Positions 49,362 through 59,299 are shown, numbered from the stretch's first letter. The stretch is 64,000 nt of DNA from Citrobacter europaeus (GCA_020099315.1 CP083650.1:4588001-4652000), one strand, 5' to 3'. The notes: generated by a model from the sequence alone, not told the origin. Numbers and translations are program-made.

Positions 49362-51914
49362 GTGAAGTTCGTAAAGTATTTATTAATCCTTGCAGTATGT
49401 TGCATCCTGCTGGGAGCAGGCTCGATTTATGGCCTCTATCGCTATATTGAGCCGCAATTACCTGACGTCGCGACGCTCAAAGATGTGCGTTTACAGATCC
49501 CGATGCAGGTTTACAGCGCTGACGGCGAGCTGATCGCGCAATATGGCGAGAAACGTCGAATTCCGGTTACGCTGGATCAAATGCCGCCGGTGATGGTTAA
49601 AGCCTTTATCGCCACAGAAGACAGTCGCTTTTATGAGCACCATGGGGTAGACCCGGTGGGGATCTTCCGTGCAGCCAGCGTCGCGTTGTTTTCCGGCCAC
49701 GCATCGCAAGGGGCGAGTACCATTACCCAACAGTTGGCGAGAAACTTCTTCCTCAGCCCGGAACGTACGCTGATGCGTAAGATCAAGGAAGTGTTCCTGG
49801 CGATCCGCATTGAACAACTGCTGAGTAAAGATGAGATCCTCGAACTGTATCTGAACAAGATCTATCTGGGGTATCGCGCCTATGGCGTGGGTGCTGCCGC
49901 TCAGGTCTATTTCGGTAAGACCGTAGATCAGCTGAGCTTAAGTGAAATTGCGGTGATTGCCGGTCTGCCAAAAGCGCCGTCAACCTTCAACCCCCTCTAT
50001 TCGATGGACCGGGCAACCGCGCGACGTAACGTCGTGCTGTCGCGTATGCTGAGCGAAAACTACATCACGCAGGCCCAGTACGATCAGGCACGCGGCGAGG
50101 CCATTGACGCCAACTACCACGCGCCGGAAATCGCCTTCTCCGCGCCGTATCTGTCTGAAATGGTGCGCCAGGAGATGTATAACCGTTATGGCGAGAAAGC
50201 CTATGAAGACGGGTATCGCATCACCACCACCATTACGCGCAAAGTACAGCAAGCTGCCCAGCAGGCGGTACGTAACAACGTGATGGATTACGACATGCGC
50301 CACGGCTACCGCGGCCCGTCGAATGTGCTGTGGAAAGTGGGCGAAAGCAGTTGGGACAGCAAGAAAATCACCGATACGCTGAAAGCACTGCCGACTTATG
50401 GCCCCTTGCTTCCGGCGGTTGTTACCAGCGCTAATCCGCAGGAAGCCATTGCCACGCTGGCGGATGGTACCTCCGTGTCATTACGAATGGATGGTATGCG
50501 CTGGGCGCGTCCTTACCGCTCGGATACCCAACAAGGCCCAACGCCGCGTAAAGTGACCGACGTAGTACAGACCGGCCAGCAAATCTGGGTACGCCAGGTT
50601 GGCGATGCCTGGTGGCTGGCGCAAGTGCCGGACGTCAACTCCGCACTGGTGTCCATCAATCCGCAAAACGGCGCGGTGCTGGCGCTGGTCGGTGGTTTTG
50701 ACTTCAACCAGAGCAAGTTTAACCGTGCAACCCAGGCGCTACGCCAGGTGGGTTCCAACATCAAACCCTTCCTGTATACCGCTGCGATGGATAAAGGTCT
50801 GACGCTGGCGAGTATGCTCAACGACGTACCGATCTCCCGCTGGGATGCCGGTGCCGGTTCCGACTGGCAGCCGAAGAACTCACCGCCGCAGTATGCTGGT
50901 CCTATTCGCTTACGTCAGGGGCTGGGCCAGTCGAAAAACGTGGTGATGGTACGCGCCATGCGCGCCATGGGCGTGGATTACGCGGCAGAGTATCTACAAC
51001 GTTTTGGTTTCCCGGCACAGAACATTGTGCACACCGAGTCGCTGGCGCTGGGTTCGGCCTCGTTCACGCCGTTGCAGGTGGCGCGCGGTTACGCGGTGAT
51101 GTCTAACGGCGGTTTCCTGGTCGACCCGTATTTCATCAGTAAGATCGAAAGCGATATGGGCGGCGTTATCTTCGAAGCGAAGCCGAAAATTGCCTGTCCG
51201 GAATGCGATATTCCGGTGATTTACGGCGATACCCAGAAATCTAACGTACTGGAAAACAGTAACGTAGAAGATGTCGCCGTCTCGCAGGAACAGCAAAATG
51301 CCGCCGTGCCAATGCCGCAGCTTGAGCAGGCCAACCAGGCACTGGTCGCACAAAGTGGAACGCAGGAGTACGCCCCACACGTGATCAACACGCCGCTGGC
51401 CTTCCTGATTAAAAGCGCACTGAACACCAATATCTTTGGTGAGCCAGGCTGGATGGGAACCGGTTGGCGCGCAGGTCGTGATTTACAACGTCACGATATC
51501 GGCGGGAAAACCGGGACCACCAACAGCTCTAAAGATGCGTGGTTCTCCGGCTACGGGCCAGGGGTGGTGACGTCAGTATGGATCGGCTTTGATGACCATC
51601 GTCGCAACCTTGGCCACACGACTGCTTCCGGGGCGATCAAAGACCAAATCTCCGGCTACGAAGGCGGCGCGAAGAGTGCGCAGCCTGCATGGGATGCCTA
51701 CATGAAGTCCGTGCTGGAAGGCGTGCCTGAGCAGCCGCTGACGCCGCCGCCGGGTATCGTGACGGTCAACATCGATCGCAGCACCGGTCAACTGGCAAAC
51801 GGCGGCAACAGCCGCGCAGAGTACTTCATTGAAGGCACACAGCCGACGCAACAGGCGGTGCATGAGGTGGGGACCACCATTATCGATAATGGTGAGACGC
51901 ACGAACTGTTCTGA
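49362..51914 (+). CDS. mrcA: Penicillin-binding protein 1A
   Basis: PBP1A is the bifunctional class-A peptidoglycan synthase of cell elongation. The protein is 850 aa from a GTG at 49362 (MKFVKYLLILAVCCILL), which has GGGA 8-9 nt upstream and matches the E. coli form; an ATG at 49338 lacks a ribosome site. Order: transmembrane anchor (5-25), glycosyltransferase domain with catalytic Glu in ATEDSRFYEHHG, a mid OB-like insert, and the transpeptidase with SXXK in VGSNIKPFLYTA and KTGT in IGGKTGTTNSS. It faces hofM divergently. Confidence 0.97.
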   Translation: MKFVKYLLILAVCCILLGAGSIYGLYRYIEPQLPDVATLKDVRLQIPMQVYSADGELIAQYGEKRRIPVTLDQMPPVMVKAFIATEDSRFYEHHGVDPVGIFRAASVALFSGHASQGASTITQQLARNFFLSPERTLMRKIKEVFLAIRIEQLLSKDEILELYLNKIYLGYRAYGVGAAAQVYFGKTVDQLSLSEIAVIAGLPKAPSTFNPLYSMDRATARRNVVLSRMLSENYITQAQYDQARGEAIDANYHAPEIAFSAPYLSEMVRQEMYNRYGEKAYEDGYRITTTITRKVQQAAQQAVRNNVMDYDMRHGYRGPSNVLWKVGESSWDSKKITDTLKALPTYGPLLPAVVTSANPQEAIATLADGTSVSLRMDGMRWARPYRSDTQQGPTPRKVTDVVQTGQQIWVRQVGDAWWLAQVPDVNSALVSINPQNGAVLALVGGFDFNQSKFNRATQALRQVGSNIKPFLYTAAMDKGLTLASMLNDVPISRWDAGAGSDWQPKNSPPQYAGPIRLRQGLGQSKNVVMVRAMRAMGVDYAAEYLQRFGFPAQNIVHTESLALGSASFTPLQVARGYAVMSNGGFLVDPYFISKIESDMGGVIFEAKPKIACPECDIPVIYGDTQKSNVLENSNVEDVAVSQEQQNAAVPMPQLEQANQALVAQSGTQEYAPHVINTPLAFLIKSALNTNIFGEPGWMGTGWRAGRDLQRHDIGGKTGTTNSSKDAWFSGYGPGVVTSVWIGFDDHRRNLGHTTASGAIKDQISGYEGGAKSAQPAWDAYMKSVLEGVPEQPLTPPPGIVTVNIDRSTGQLANGGNSRAEYFIEGTQPTQQAVHEVGTTIIDNGETHELF

Positions 51915-51920
51915 TCGATT

Positions 51921-52019
51921 GCCGGATGGCGCTTCGCTTATCCGGCCTACATTTTCGGCGTAATCATTTGATATTGCTGGATGTTGTAGGCCGGATAAGG
52001 CGTCAGCCGCCATCCGGCA
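51921..52019. repeat. BIME: inverted REP pair between mrcA and nudE
   Basis: GCCGGATGGCGCTTCGCTTA...CCGGCCTAC and, inverted, GTAGGCCGGATAAGGCG...CCATCCGGC, separated by about 36 bp. It lies between convergent genes and ends 8 bp before the nudE stop. Confidence 0.88.
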
Positions 52020-52026
52020 ACATAAA

Positions 52027-52587
52027 CTACAATCGTCCCTGCCCTTTCAGCCATTCGCGTACGAGGAACAGCGCACTGACATTACGCGCTTCGTGAAAAT
52101 CAGGATCTTCCAGCAGGTCCATCAGATGCGCCAGCGGCCAGCGTACCTGCGGTAATGGCTCAGGTTCATCACCCTCCAGCGATTCAGGATATAAGTCCTC
52201 TGCCACCACGATGTTCATCTTGCTGGAGAAATAAGATGGCGCCATGCTGAGTTTCTTTAAAAAAGTCAGATCCTTTGCGCCAAACCCCACTTCTTCTTTT
52301 AACTCCCGATTCGCCGCCTCAAACACGCTTTCGCCAGGATCGATTAATCCCTTGGAAAAACCCAGTTCGTAAGATTCGGTCCCAACCGCGTATTCGCGGA
52401 TGAGGATCAGGTGGTCGTCCACAATCGGCACAATCATTACCGCTTCACGCGTGGACGGACGCATACGTTCATAAACGCGGCGCACGCCATTGCTGAACTC
52501 AAGGTCCACGCTTTCGACTTTAAACAGCCGGGATTGGGCGACGGTTTCCACTTTCAAAATCGTGGGTTTCTGTAATGATTTGCTCAT
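52027..52587 (-). CDS. nudE: ADP-compounds hydrolase NudE
   Basis: NudE hydrolyses ADP-ribose, NADH and diadenosine triphosphate. The protein is 186 aa with an intact Nudix box, GLIDPGESVFEAANRELKEE followed by VGF, including both catalytic glutamates. This contrasts with the decayed box of the NrtR-like protein at 14070. It is divergent from igaA. Confidence 0.97.
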   Translation of the reverse strand: MSKSLQKPTILKVETVAQSRLFKVESVDLEFSNGVRRVYERMRPSTREAVMIVPIVDDHLILIREYAVGTESYELGFSKGLIDPGESVFEAANRELKEEVGFGAKDLTFLKKLSMAPSYFSSKMNIVVAEDLYPESLEGDEPEPLPQVRWPLAHLMDLLEDPDFHEARNVSALFLVREWLKGQGRL

Positions 52588-52909
52588 TGTGAGGATCTTT
52601 GCTGTGAAATCTGGGGTTATTGTGCGATATACCGCACGGTTTCGGCAATGTGAATTGCCGTTTATTTACATTTATGTAACGTACTAAAAGTTAATCCCTA
52701 TTTCAAATTAAAAGTCAATAGGTTGAAATAACTCCAGGAATTTGCTGATATTCCATTTTTGGTGATTTTGCTATGATTCGCATTTACTGGGCTGTACTTA
52801 AAGATGCTCAAGTTCGACTCCACACTTGCCGATAGCCAACCACAGAATCACGAATATTGAACAGGGTGCGACTGGCCACGCCTGACAGACTAAGTAAGAT
52901 GGGGAAAGC
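52588..52909. promoter_or_regulatory. nudE-igaA divergent spacer (322 bp)
   Basis: No gene was seen. An extended -10, TGCTATGAT at 52769-52777, is a fair candidate for the igaA promoter, giving a leader of about 125 nt. GTGCG-ATATAC-CGCAC at 52622-52637 is a small palindrome near the nudE start that could be an operator or hairpin. Assignments are by inspection only. Confidence 0.4.
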
Positions 52910-55045
52910 ATGAGCACCATTCTGATTTTTTTAGCTGCTTTGCTGGCCTGCTCATTGCTTGCAGGATGGCTACTCAGAACGAAATCCAGACGGAAAAATT
53001 TACCCTTGAGCAACGTCTTCTCAGACGCCTCAAAGCGTAAACTCACGCCTGAAGAGCGCAGTGCAGTTGAAAACTATCTCGAAAGCCTTAGTCAAATTCA
53101 GCAGGTGCCGAGTCCAACGGGCGCCAGCTCCGCGCCGGTATCGTTAACGCTGAATGCCCAAAGTAATAGCGTCATCGTACTGACGCACGCGATTACACGT
53201 TACGGCATTACTACCGACGATCCTAACAAATGGCGTTACTATCTCGATTCCGTTGAAGTGCATCTTCCCCCTTTCTGGGAACAATACATCAATGACGAAA
53301 ACAGCGTTGAGTTAATCCACACCAATACGATACCACTGGTTATCTCTCTGAACGGCCACACGCTGCAGGAATATATGCAGGAAGCGCGTGGCTATGCGCT
53401 ACAGCATACCGCCTCTACCCAGGCGTCCATTCGCGGTGAAGAAAGCGAGCAGATCGAACTGCTGAATATTCGCCAGGAAACCCATGAAGAATACGCACTC
53501 AGCCGCCCGTCGGGATTGCGCGAAGCGCTGCTGATTGCCGCATCATTCCTGCTGTTCTTTTTCTGCTTAATCATTCCGGATACGTTTGCTCCGTGGGCCG
53601 TTGGTGGCGCGGTGCTGCTACTGGCGGCAGGTCTGTGGGGACTGTTCGCCCCGCCGTCTAAAACCGCCCTGCGGGAAATTCATTGTCTGCGCGGTACGCC
53701 GCGTCGCTGGGGACTGTTTGGCGAAAACGATCAGGAGCAAATCAATAATATCTCGCTAGGCATTATTGATCTTATTTATCCCCCTCACTGGCAGCCTTAC
53801 ATCGCACAGGATCTTGGCCAGCAAACGGATATCGATATTTATCTCGATCGCCATGTTGTCCGCCAGGGGCGTTTTTTATCCCTGCATGATGAAGTGAAAA
53901 ACTTCCCGTTACAGCACTGGCTGCGCAACGCCGTCATCGCGGGCGGCTCATTGCTGGTACTGCTGATGCTGCTGTTTTGGATCCCTCTGGATATGCCGAT
54001 AAAGCTAACGCTTTCCTGGATGAAGGGCGCGCAAACTATCGAAGCCACCAGCGTAAAACAGCTCGAAAACGCGGGCGTTCGCGTGGGTGACACGCTGCAC
54101 CTGAGCGGTACGGGTATGTGTAACATTCATACCCAGGGGAGCTGGAATGCGCAGCCTGCCACGCCGTTTATGCCTTTCGATTGCACGCAAATTATCTGGA
54201 ATGACGCGCGCGCATTGCCGCTACCTGAGTCCGATCTGGTAAATAAAGCTACCGCGCTCACGCAGGCCGTGAACCGCCAGCTGCATCCCAAAGCTGATGA
54301 TGACTCTCGCGTCAGCGCATCGTTACGCTCGGCCATCCAAAAGTCCGGCATGGTGTTACTTGACGATTTTGGCGAGATTGTCCTGAAAACGGCCGATCTG
54401 TGCGCAGCCAAAGATGAATGTGTACGTTTAAAAAATGCGCTGGTAAACCTTGGTAACAGTAAAGACTGGACCGCGCTGGTGAAACGAGCAAACGCAGGCA
54501 AACTGGATGGAGTGAACGTGCTGCTGCGTCCGGTAAGCGCGGAGTCGCTGGATAATTTGGTGAATACCTCTACGGCGCCGTTTATTTCACGCGAGACTGC
54601 GCGAGCGGCCCAGGCGCTGAATAGCCCTGCTCCCGGCGGTTTCCTGATTATCAGCGACGAAGGCAGCGATCTGGTCGATCAGCCGTGGCCGACGACCTCG
54701 TTATATGACTATCCTCCCCAGGAACAGTGGAACGCCTTTCAGCGCCTGGCGCAGATGCTGATGCAGACGCCGTTTCGCGCGGAGGGGATCGTCACCAATA
54801 TTTCGACTGACGCCAATGGCACCCAGCACATTGGTCTGCACCGTATCCCGGATCGTTCAGGATTATGGCGCTACCTTGGCACGACGCTGCTGATGTTCTC
54901 CATGCTCGGATGCGCTGTCTACAACAGCATACAGGCATTCAGACGCTATCAGCGTAACCGCACCCGCATCGCGGAAATTCAGAGCTACTACGAAAGCTGC
55001 CTGAATCCAACGCTGATTGACGACCCGGAAAGCCTGATTCGATAA
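52910..55045 (+). CDS. igaA: IgaA, inner-membrane brake on Rcs signalling
   Basis: IgaA inhibits the Rcs phosphorelay by holding RcsD until RcsF reports envelope stress; it is essential when Rcs is active. The protein is 711 aa. There is an N-terminal helix (ILIFLAALLACSLLAGWLL), a cytoplasmic domain to ~205, paired helices at ~205-245, a second cytoplasmic domain, a helix near 345-365, a large periplasmic domain and a last helix near 655-675. The Cys pairs at GTGMCN/FDCTQ and LCAAKDECV are in the periplasmic part. Confidence 0.96.
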   Translation: MSTILIFLAALLACSLLAGWLLRTKSRRKNLPLSNVFSDASKRKLTPEERSAVENYLESLSQIQQVPSPTGASSAPVSLTLNAQSNSVIVLTHAITRYGITTDDPNKWRYYLDSVEVHLPPFWEQYINDENSVELIHTNTIPLVISLNGHTLQEYMQEARGYALQHTASTQASIRGEESEQIELLNIRQETHEEYALSRPSGLREALLIAASFLLFFFCLIIPDTFAPWAVGGAVLLLAAGLWGLFAPPSKTALREIHCLRGTPRRWGLFGENDQEQINNISLGIIDLIYPPHWQPYIAQDLGQQTDIDIYLDRHVVRQGRFLSLHDEVKNFPLQHWLRNAVIAGGSLLVLLMLLFWIPLDMPIKLTLSWMKGAQTIEATSVKQLENAGVRVGDTLHLSGTGMCNIHTQGSWNAQPATPFMPFDCTQIIWNDARALPLPESDLVNKATALTQAVNRQLHPKADDDSRVSASLRSAIQKSGMVLLDDFGEIVLKTADLCAAKDECVRLKNALVNLGNSKDWTALVKRANAGKLDGVNVLLRPVSAESLDNLVNTSTAPFISRETARAAQALNSPAPGGFLIISDEGSDLVDQPWPTTSLYDYPPQEQWNAFQRLAQMLMQTPFRAEGIVTNISTDANGTQHIGLHRIPDRSGLWRYLGTTLLMFSMLGCAVYNSIQAFRRYQRNRTRIAEIQSYYESCLNPTLIDDPESLIR

Positions 55046-55107
55046 CACGCTCGCGCGACAGGATATGCTACTCTGTCGCGCATCATGTTTTCTTCTGGGG
55101 AGTTTCC

Positions 55108-55776
55108 ATGCATATCAATATTGCCTGGCAGGATGTCGACACCGTGTTGTTAGATATGGACGGCACGCTGCTCGACCTGGCATTCGATAACTATTTCTGG
55201 CAAAAGCTGGTGCCGGAAACCTATGGCGCGAAGCAGGGTATCTCTCCCCAGGAAGCCCAGGACTATATTCGTCAGCAGTATCATGCCGTGCAGCATACGC
55301 TAAACTGGTACTGCCTGGATTACTGGAGCGAGTGCCTGGATCTGGATATTTGCGCCATGACTACGGAACAGGGACCGCGCGCCGTTTTGCGTGAAGATAC
55401 CGTACCGTTTCTTGATGCCTTAAAAGCCAGCGGCAAGCGCCGTATTTTGCTCACCAACGCGCATCCGCATAATCTGGCGGTGAAGCTTGAGCATACCGGT
55501 CTGGCCTCACACCTTGATTTATTACTTTCCACCCACACATTTGGTTATCCCAAAGAGGATCAGCGGTTATGGCACGCTGTGGCTGAAGAAACGGGAATGA
55601 GTGCAGAGAAGACGCTATTTATTGACGACAGCGAACCCATTCTCGACGCCGCTGCCCTGTATGGTATTCGTTACTGCCTCGGCGTAACCAATCCCGACTC
55701 TGGCATTGCGGAAAAACAGTACGCACGCCATCCGTCATTGAATGACTACCGCCGACTGATCCCCTCACTGATGTGA
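55108..55776 (+). CDS. yrfG: HAD-family nucleotidase YrfG
   Basis: YrfG dephosphorylates GMP, IMP and related nucleotides in E. coli. The protein is 222 aa with HAD motif I VLLDMDGTLLDL, motif II ILLTNAHPHN and motif IV TLFIDDSEPILDAA. It lies 10 bp before hslR and 62 bp after igaA, so it probably shares the downstream heat-shock unit. Confidence 0.95.
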   Translation: MHINIAWQDVDTVLLDMDGTLLDLAFDNYFWQKLVPETYGAKQGISPQEAQDYIRQQYHAVQHTLNWYCLDYWSECLDLDICAMTTEQGPRAVLREDTVPFLDALKASGKRRILLTNAHPHNLAVKLEHTGLASHLDLLLSTHTFGYPKEDQRLWHAVAEETGMSAEKTLFIDDSEPILDAAALYGIRYCLGVTNPDSGIAEKQYARHPSLNDYRRLIPSLM

Positions 55777-55786
55777 AGGAGACGCC

Positions 55787-56188
55787 ATGAAAGAAAAGCC
55801 CTCTACTGAAGTCAGGCTGGATAAATGGCTGTGGGCGGCACGCTTTTACAAAACGCGTGCGCTAGCCCGCGAAATGGTTGAAGGCGGTAAGGTGCATTAC
55901 AACGGCCAGCGCAGCAAGCCGAGCAAGATTGTCGAGCTGAACGCCACCCTCACCCTGCGCCAGGGAAATGACGAACGAACGGTCATTATCAAGGCTATTA
56001 CCGAGCAGCGTCGCCCGGCCACGGAAGCCGTTACGCTGTATGAAGAAACCGCGGAAAGCGTGGAAAAACGCGAAAAAGTGGCGCTGGCGCGTAAACTTAA
56101 CGCGTTAACCATGCCGCACCCGGACAGGCGACCGGACAAGAAAGAGCGCCGCGACCTGTTACGATTTAAACATGGCGACAGTGAGTGA
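55787..56188 (+). CDS. hslR: Heat-shock ribosome-associated protein Hsp15
   Basis: HslR rescues stalled 50S subunits that carry peptidyl-tRNA. The 133-aa protein has an S4 RNA-binding domain at residues 8-75 (VRLDKWLWAARFYKTRALAR) and a very basic C-terminal tail (RRPDKKERRDLLRFKHGD). It is followed after 24 bp by hslO. Confidence 0.97.
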   Translation: MKEKPSTEVRLDKWLWAARFYKTRALAREMVEGGKVHYNGQRSKPSKIVELNATLTLRQGNDERTVIIKAITEQRRPATEAVTLYEETAESVEKREKVALARKLNALTMPHPDRRPDKKERRDLLRFKHGDSE

Positions 56189-56212
56189 CTGTCACCTGCA
56201 AGAGAGATGATT

Positions 56213-57091
56213 ATGCCGCAACATGACCAATTACATCGTTATCTGTTTGAAAACTTTGCCGTGCGCGGCGAGCTGGTGACCGTTTCGGAAACTCTGCAAC
56301 AGATCCTCGAAAATCATACTTACCCGCAGCCGGTCAAAAACGTGCTGGCTGAACTGCTGGTCGCCACCAGCCTGCTCACCGCCACGCTGAAGTTTGCCGG
56401 TGATATCACCGTGCAGCTGCAGGGTGATGGTCCGCTGAGCCTGGCCGTCATTAACGGCAACAACAATCAGCAGATGCGCGGCGTGGCCCGCATGCAGGGT
56501 GATATTCCTGAAGGCGCGGATCTGAAAACGCTGGTAGGCAACGGTTACCTGGTGATCACCATTACCCCGGAAGAAGGCGAACGCTATCAGGGCGTGGTCG
56601 GTCTGGAAGGTGACACGCTGGCCGCCTGTCTGGAAGATTACTTCATGCGTTCTGAACAGCTGCCGACACGCCTGTTTATCCGTACTGGCGACGTCGATGG
56701 CAAACCTGCTGCTGGCGGAATGCTGCTGCAGGTAATGCCGGCGCAAAACGCGCAGGCAGATGATTTCGATCACCTGACCGCCCTGACCGAAACCATTAAA
56801 ACCGAAGAGCTGTTGACGCTGCCGGCCAACGAAGTGTTGTGGCGCTTGTACCACGAAGAAGAGGTCACCCTCTATGATCCGCAGGACGTTGAGTTCAAAT
56901 GCACCTGTTCACGCGAACGCTGCGCTGGTGCACTGAAAACGCTGCCGGACGAAGAAGTGGACAGCATTCTGGCGGAAGAAGGCGAGATCGATATGCACTG
57001 CGATTATTGCGGTAGCCACTATCTGTTTAACGCCATGGACATTGCTGAGATCCGCAGCAATGCATCCCCGGCAGACCCGCAGGTACATTAA
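56213..57091 (+). CDS. hslO: Redox-regulated chaperone Hsp33
   Basis: Hsp33 is a holdase switched on by oxidation. The protein is 292 aa from the ATG at 56213 (MPQHDQLHRYLFENFAVRGE); an ATG six bases upstream touches the AGAG ribosome site. The zinc-binding switch has four Cys as CTC...C in FKCTCSRERC and C..C in HCDYCG near the C terminus. A hairpin follows. Confidence 0.97.
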   Translation: MPQHDQLHRYLFENFAVRGELVTVSETLQQILENHTYPQPVKNVLAELLVATSLLTATLKFAGDITVQLQGDGPLSLAVINGNNNQQMRGVARMQGDIPEGADLKTLVGNGYLVITITPEEGERYQGVVGLEGDTLAACLEDYFMRSEQLPTRLFIRTGDVDGKPAAGGMLLQVMPAQNAQADDFDHLTALTETIKTEELLTLPANEVLWRLYHEEEVTLYDPQDVEFKCTCSRERCAGALKTLPDEEVDSILAEEGEIDMHCDYCGSHYLFNAMDIAEIRSNASPADPQVH

Positions 57092-57097
57092 ATCACG

Positions 57098-57123
57098 AGC
57101 CCGGTAGTTTGCTCTACCGGGCT
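57098..57123 (+). terminator. Hairpin after hslO
   Basis: AGCCCGGTAG / CTACCGGGCT is a perfect 10-bp stem with a 6-nt loop, 7 bp past the stop. The following sequence (AAATTCC) has few Ts, so termination may be partial. Confidence 0.6.
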
Positions 57124-57155
57124 AAATTCCGCTTACTCTGCGTAATACTGCATCT

Positions 57156-57305
57156 TTATCCGTGCGCCGTGAATGACAATATACGCCACGCTCTGAACGC
57201 TGAATCCAGTTGCTCATTCGCCCCCGTCTGCCGCAGACCAATAGATCTCATGCTCCAGTAAGTGATTCGTGAACGTTCAACACTATGCATGTCGTCATCC
57301 AGCAT
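57156..57305 (-). CDS. Doubtful 49-aa open frame in the hslO-pckA spacer
   Basis: The frame runs from ATG at 57305 (MLDDDMHSVERSRITYWSMR) to a stop at 57156. I recognise no family, and no good ribosome site was seen. It may be chance or the relic of a lost gene. It is listed only because the spacer is otherwise empty. Confidence 0.15.
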   Translation of the reverse strand: MLDDDMHSVERSRITYWSMRSIGLRQTGANEQLDSAFRAWRILSFTAHG

Positions 57306-57431
57306 CACGAGAAAGCCTCATAATCGCATCAACTTCACAATTTTGAGCATTGATGGACCGAATTCAGACCACCGCCACGGGAAGTGAATCGATATTGTTT
57401 ATGTATGAGTTACGTTATTTTCTTACGTGAA

Positions 57432-57447
57432 TGCGATTACACTCACA
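57432..57447 (+). promoter_or_regulatory. CRP-like site upstream of pckA
   Basis: TGCGA-TTACAC-TCACA has one mismatch to TGTGA-N6-TCACA. It lies about 90 bp before the likely transcription start (-10 CATAAT at 57518-57523). Gluconeogenic pckA is CRP-activated in E. coli. Confidence 0.65.
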
Positions 57448-57668
57448 AGATTCCCGCCAAAAACACTCTCTATTAACGTTTTAAGAACATTTTCCACAAC
57501 AAAAAAGGGTTTCCTGCCATAATATCCGCCTCTTTGTGACAGGAGTCGCAGCGCATTCGGTTACCCGTGATTTTCCCGGATGCGTAAATCTATGAGCCTT
57601 GTCGCGGTTAGCAATCCCTAAAAAACCTTACTATTCCAGGTAATACATATTGGCTAAGGAGCAGTGAA

Positions 57669-59291
57669 ATGCGTGTGAACACCAGTTTAACCCCGCAAGA
57701 TCTCAAGGCTTATGGTATCAATGACGTTCAGGATATCGTTTACAATCCAGACTACGACACACTTTTCCAGGAGGAACTTGATCCTTCCCTGCAAGGTTAT
57801 GAGCGTGGCGTGTTAACGAACCTGGGCGCCGTTGCAGTTGATACCGGTATCTTTACCGGACGTTCGCCAAAGGATAAGTACATTGTCCGTGACGACACCA
57901 CGCGCGACACGCTCTGGTGGTCAGACAAAGGTAAAGGTAAGAACGACAACAAACCGCTCTCCCAGGAAACCTGGCAGCATCTGAAAGGATTAGTCACCCA
58001 GCAGCTTTCAGGCAAGCGTCTGTTTATCATTGATGCTTTCTGCGGCGCTAACGCCGATACCCGCCTTTCCGTACGCTTCATTACCGAAGTTGCCTGGCAG
58101 GCGCATTTTGTCAAAAACATGTTCATCCGCCCAAGCGAGGAAGAGCTGGTTGATTTCAAACCTGATTTCATCGTGATGAACGGCGCTAAATGTACCAACC
58201 CACAGTGGAAAGAGCAGGGTCTGAACTCCGAAAACTTCGTAGCTTTCAACCTGACTGAGCGTATCCAACTGATTGGCGGAACCTGGTACGGCGGCGAAAT
58301 GAAGAAAGGTATGTTCTCCGTAATGAACTACCTGCTGCCGCTGAAGGGCATTGCCTCCATGCACTGCTCGGCAAACGTCGGGGAAAAAGGTGATGTGGCG
58401 GTCTTCTTTGGCCTGTCCGGCACCGGTAAAACCACGCTGTCCACTGACCCGAAACGCCGCCTGATTGGCGATGACGAACACGGCTGGGATGACGACGGCG
58501 TGTTTAACTTCGAGGGTGGTTGCTACGCGAAGACCATCAAACTGTCTAAAGACGCCGAGCCGGAAATCTACAACGCGATCCGTCGTGATGCGCTGCTGGA
58601 AAACGTCACCGTGCGCGAAGATGGTTCCATCGATTTCGATGACGGTTCCAAAACTGAAAACACCCGTGTGTCCTACCCGATTTATCACATCGAAAACATC
58701 GTTAAGCCGGTGTCGAAAGCGGGCCACGCGACCAAAGTTATCTTCCTGACCGCCGACGCGTTTGGCGTGCTGCCGCCGGTTTCTCGCCTGACGGCAGACC
58801 AAACCCAGTACCACTTCCTGTCTGGCTTCACCGCCAAACTGGCCGGTACCGAACGTGGCGTCACCGAACCAACCCCAACCTTCTCTGCCTGCTTCGGCGC
58901 AGCATTCCTGTCGCTGCACCCAACGCAGTACGCAGAAGTGCTGGTGAAACGCATGCAGGCGGCAGGTGCGCAGGCATATCTGGTTAACACTGGCTGGAAC
59001 GGTACCGGCAAGCGTATCTCTATCAAAGATACCCGCGCGATCATCGACGCCATCCTGAACGGTTCGCTGGATGACGCGGAAACGTTCCGTCTGCCGATGT
59101 TTGACCTCGCTATCCCTACCGAGCTGCCGGGCGTAGACACTCGCATTCTCGATCCGCGTAATACCTACGCGTCTCCGGAGCAGTGGCAGGAAAAAGCCAA
59201 TGCACTGGCGAAACTGTTTATCGAGAACTTCGAGAAATACACCGACACCCCTGCGGGTGAAGCGCTGGTTAGCGCCGGACCGAAGCTGTAA
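57669..59291 (+). CDS. pckA: Phosphoenolpyruvate carboxykinase (ATP)
   Basis: PckA turns oxaloacetate and ATP into PEP, the committed gluconeogenic step from C4 acids. The protein is 540 aa. The kinase-1 loop GLSGTGKTTLS is near residues 248-258; the kinase-2/metal motif DDEHGWDDDGVFNFEGGCY follows; a PCK-specific KGIASMHCSANVG segment precedes it. TAAGGAG lies 6-7 nt before the ATG. It ends with a REP unit and a terminator. Confidence 0.98.
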   Translation: MRVNTSLTPQDLKAYGINDVQDIVYNPDYDTLFQEELDPSLQGYERGVLTNLGAVAVDTGIFTGRSPKDKYIVRDDTTRDTLWWSDKGKGKNDNKPLSQETWQHLKGLVTQQLSGKRLFIIDAFCGANADTRLSVRFITEVAWQAHFVKNMFIRPSEEELVDFKPDFIVMNGAKCTNPQWKEQGLNSENFVAFNLTERIQLIGGTWYGGEMKKGMFSVMNYLLPLKGIASMHCSANVGEKGDVAVFFGLSGTGKTTLSTDPKRRLIGDDEHGWDDDGVFNFEGGCYAKTIKLSKDAEPEIYNAIRRDALLENVTVREDGSIDFDDGSKTENTRVSYPIYHIENIVKPVSKAGHATKVIFLTADAFGVLPPVSRLTADQTQYHFLSGFTAKLAGTERGVTEPTPTFSACFGAAFLSLHPTQYAEVLVKRMQAAGAQAYLVNTGWNGTGKRISIKDTRAIIDAILNGSLDDAETFRLPMFDLAIPTELPGVDTRILDPRNTYASPEQWQEKANALAKLFIENFEKYTDTPAGEALVSAGPKL

Positions 59292-59299
59292 CGAAAAGT

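Larger units (their letters stand above)
57092..57668. other. 577-bp hslO-pckA spacer, where E. coli carries yhgE
   Basis: No convincing gene was seen. The first ~30 bp hold the hslO hairpin. From about 57130 to 57370 the sequence looks unremarkable, with a 49-codon minus-strand frame at 57156-57305. From 57430 on it is the pckA control region: a CRP-like site, CATAAT at 57518-57523 as -10, and a leader of about 140 nt. E. coli and Salmonella, from memory, have yhgE here; it is absent. Confidence 0.6.

Noticed and set aside
58008..58919. 303-codon minus-strand frame
   Set aside because: Antisense to pckA, a complete and conserved enzyme; no ribosome site or family match was seen.
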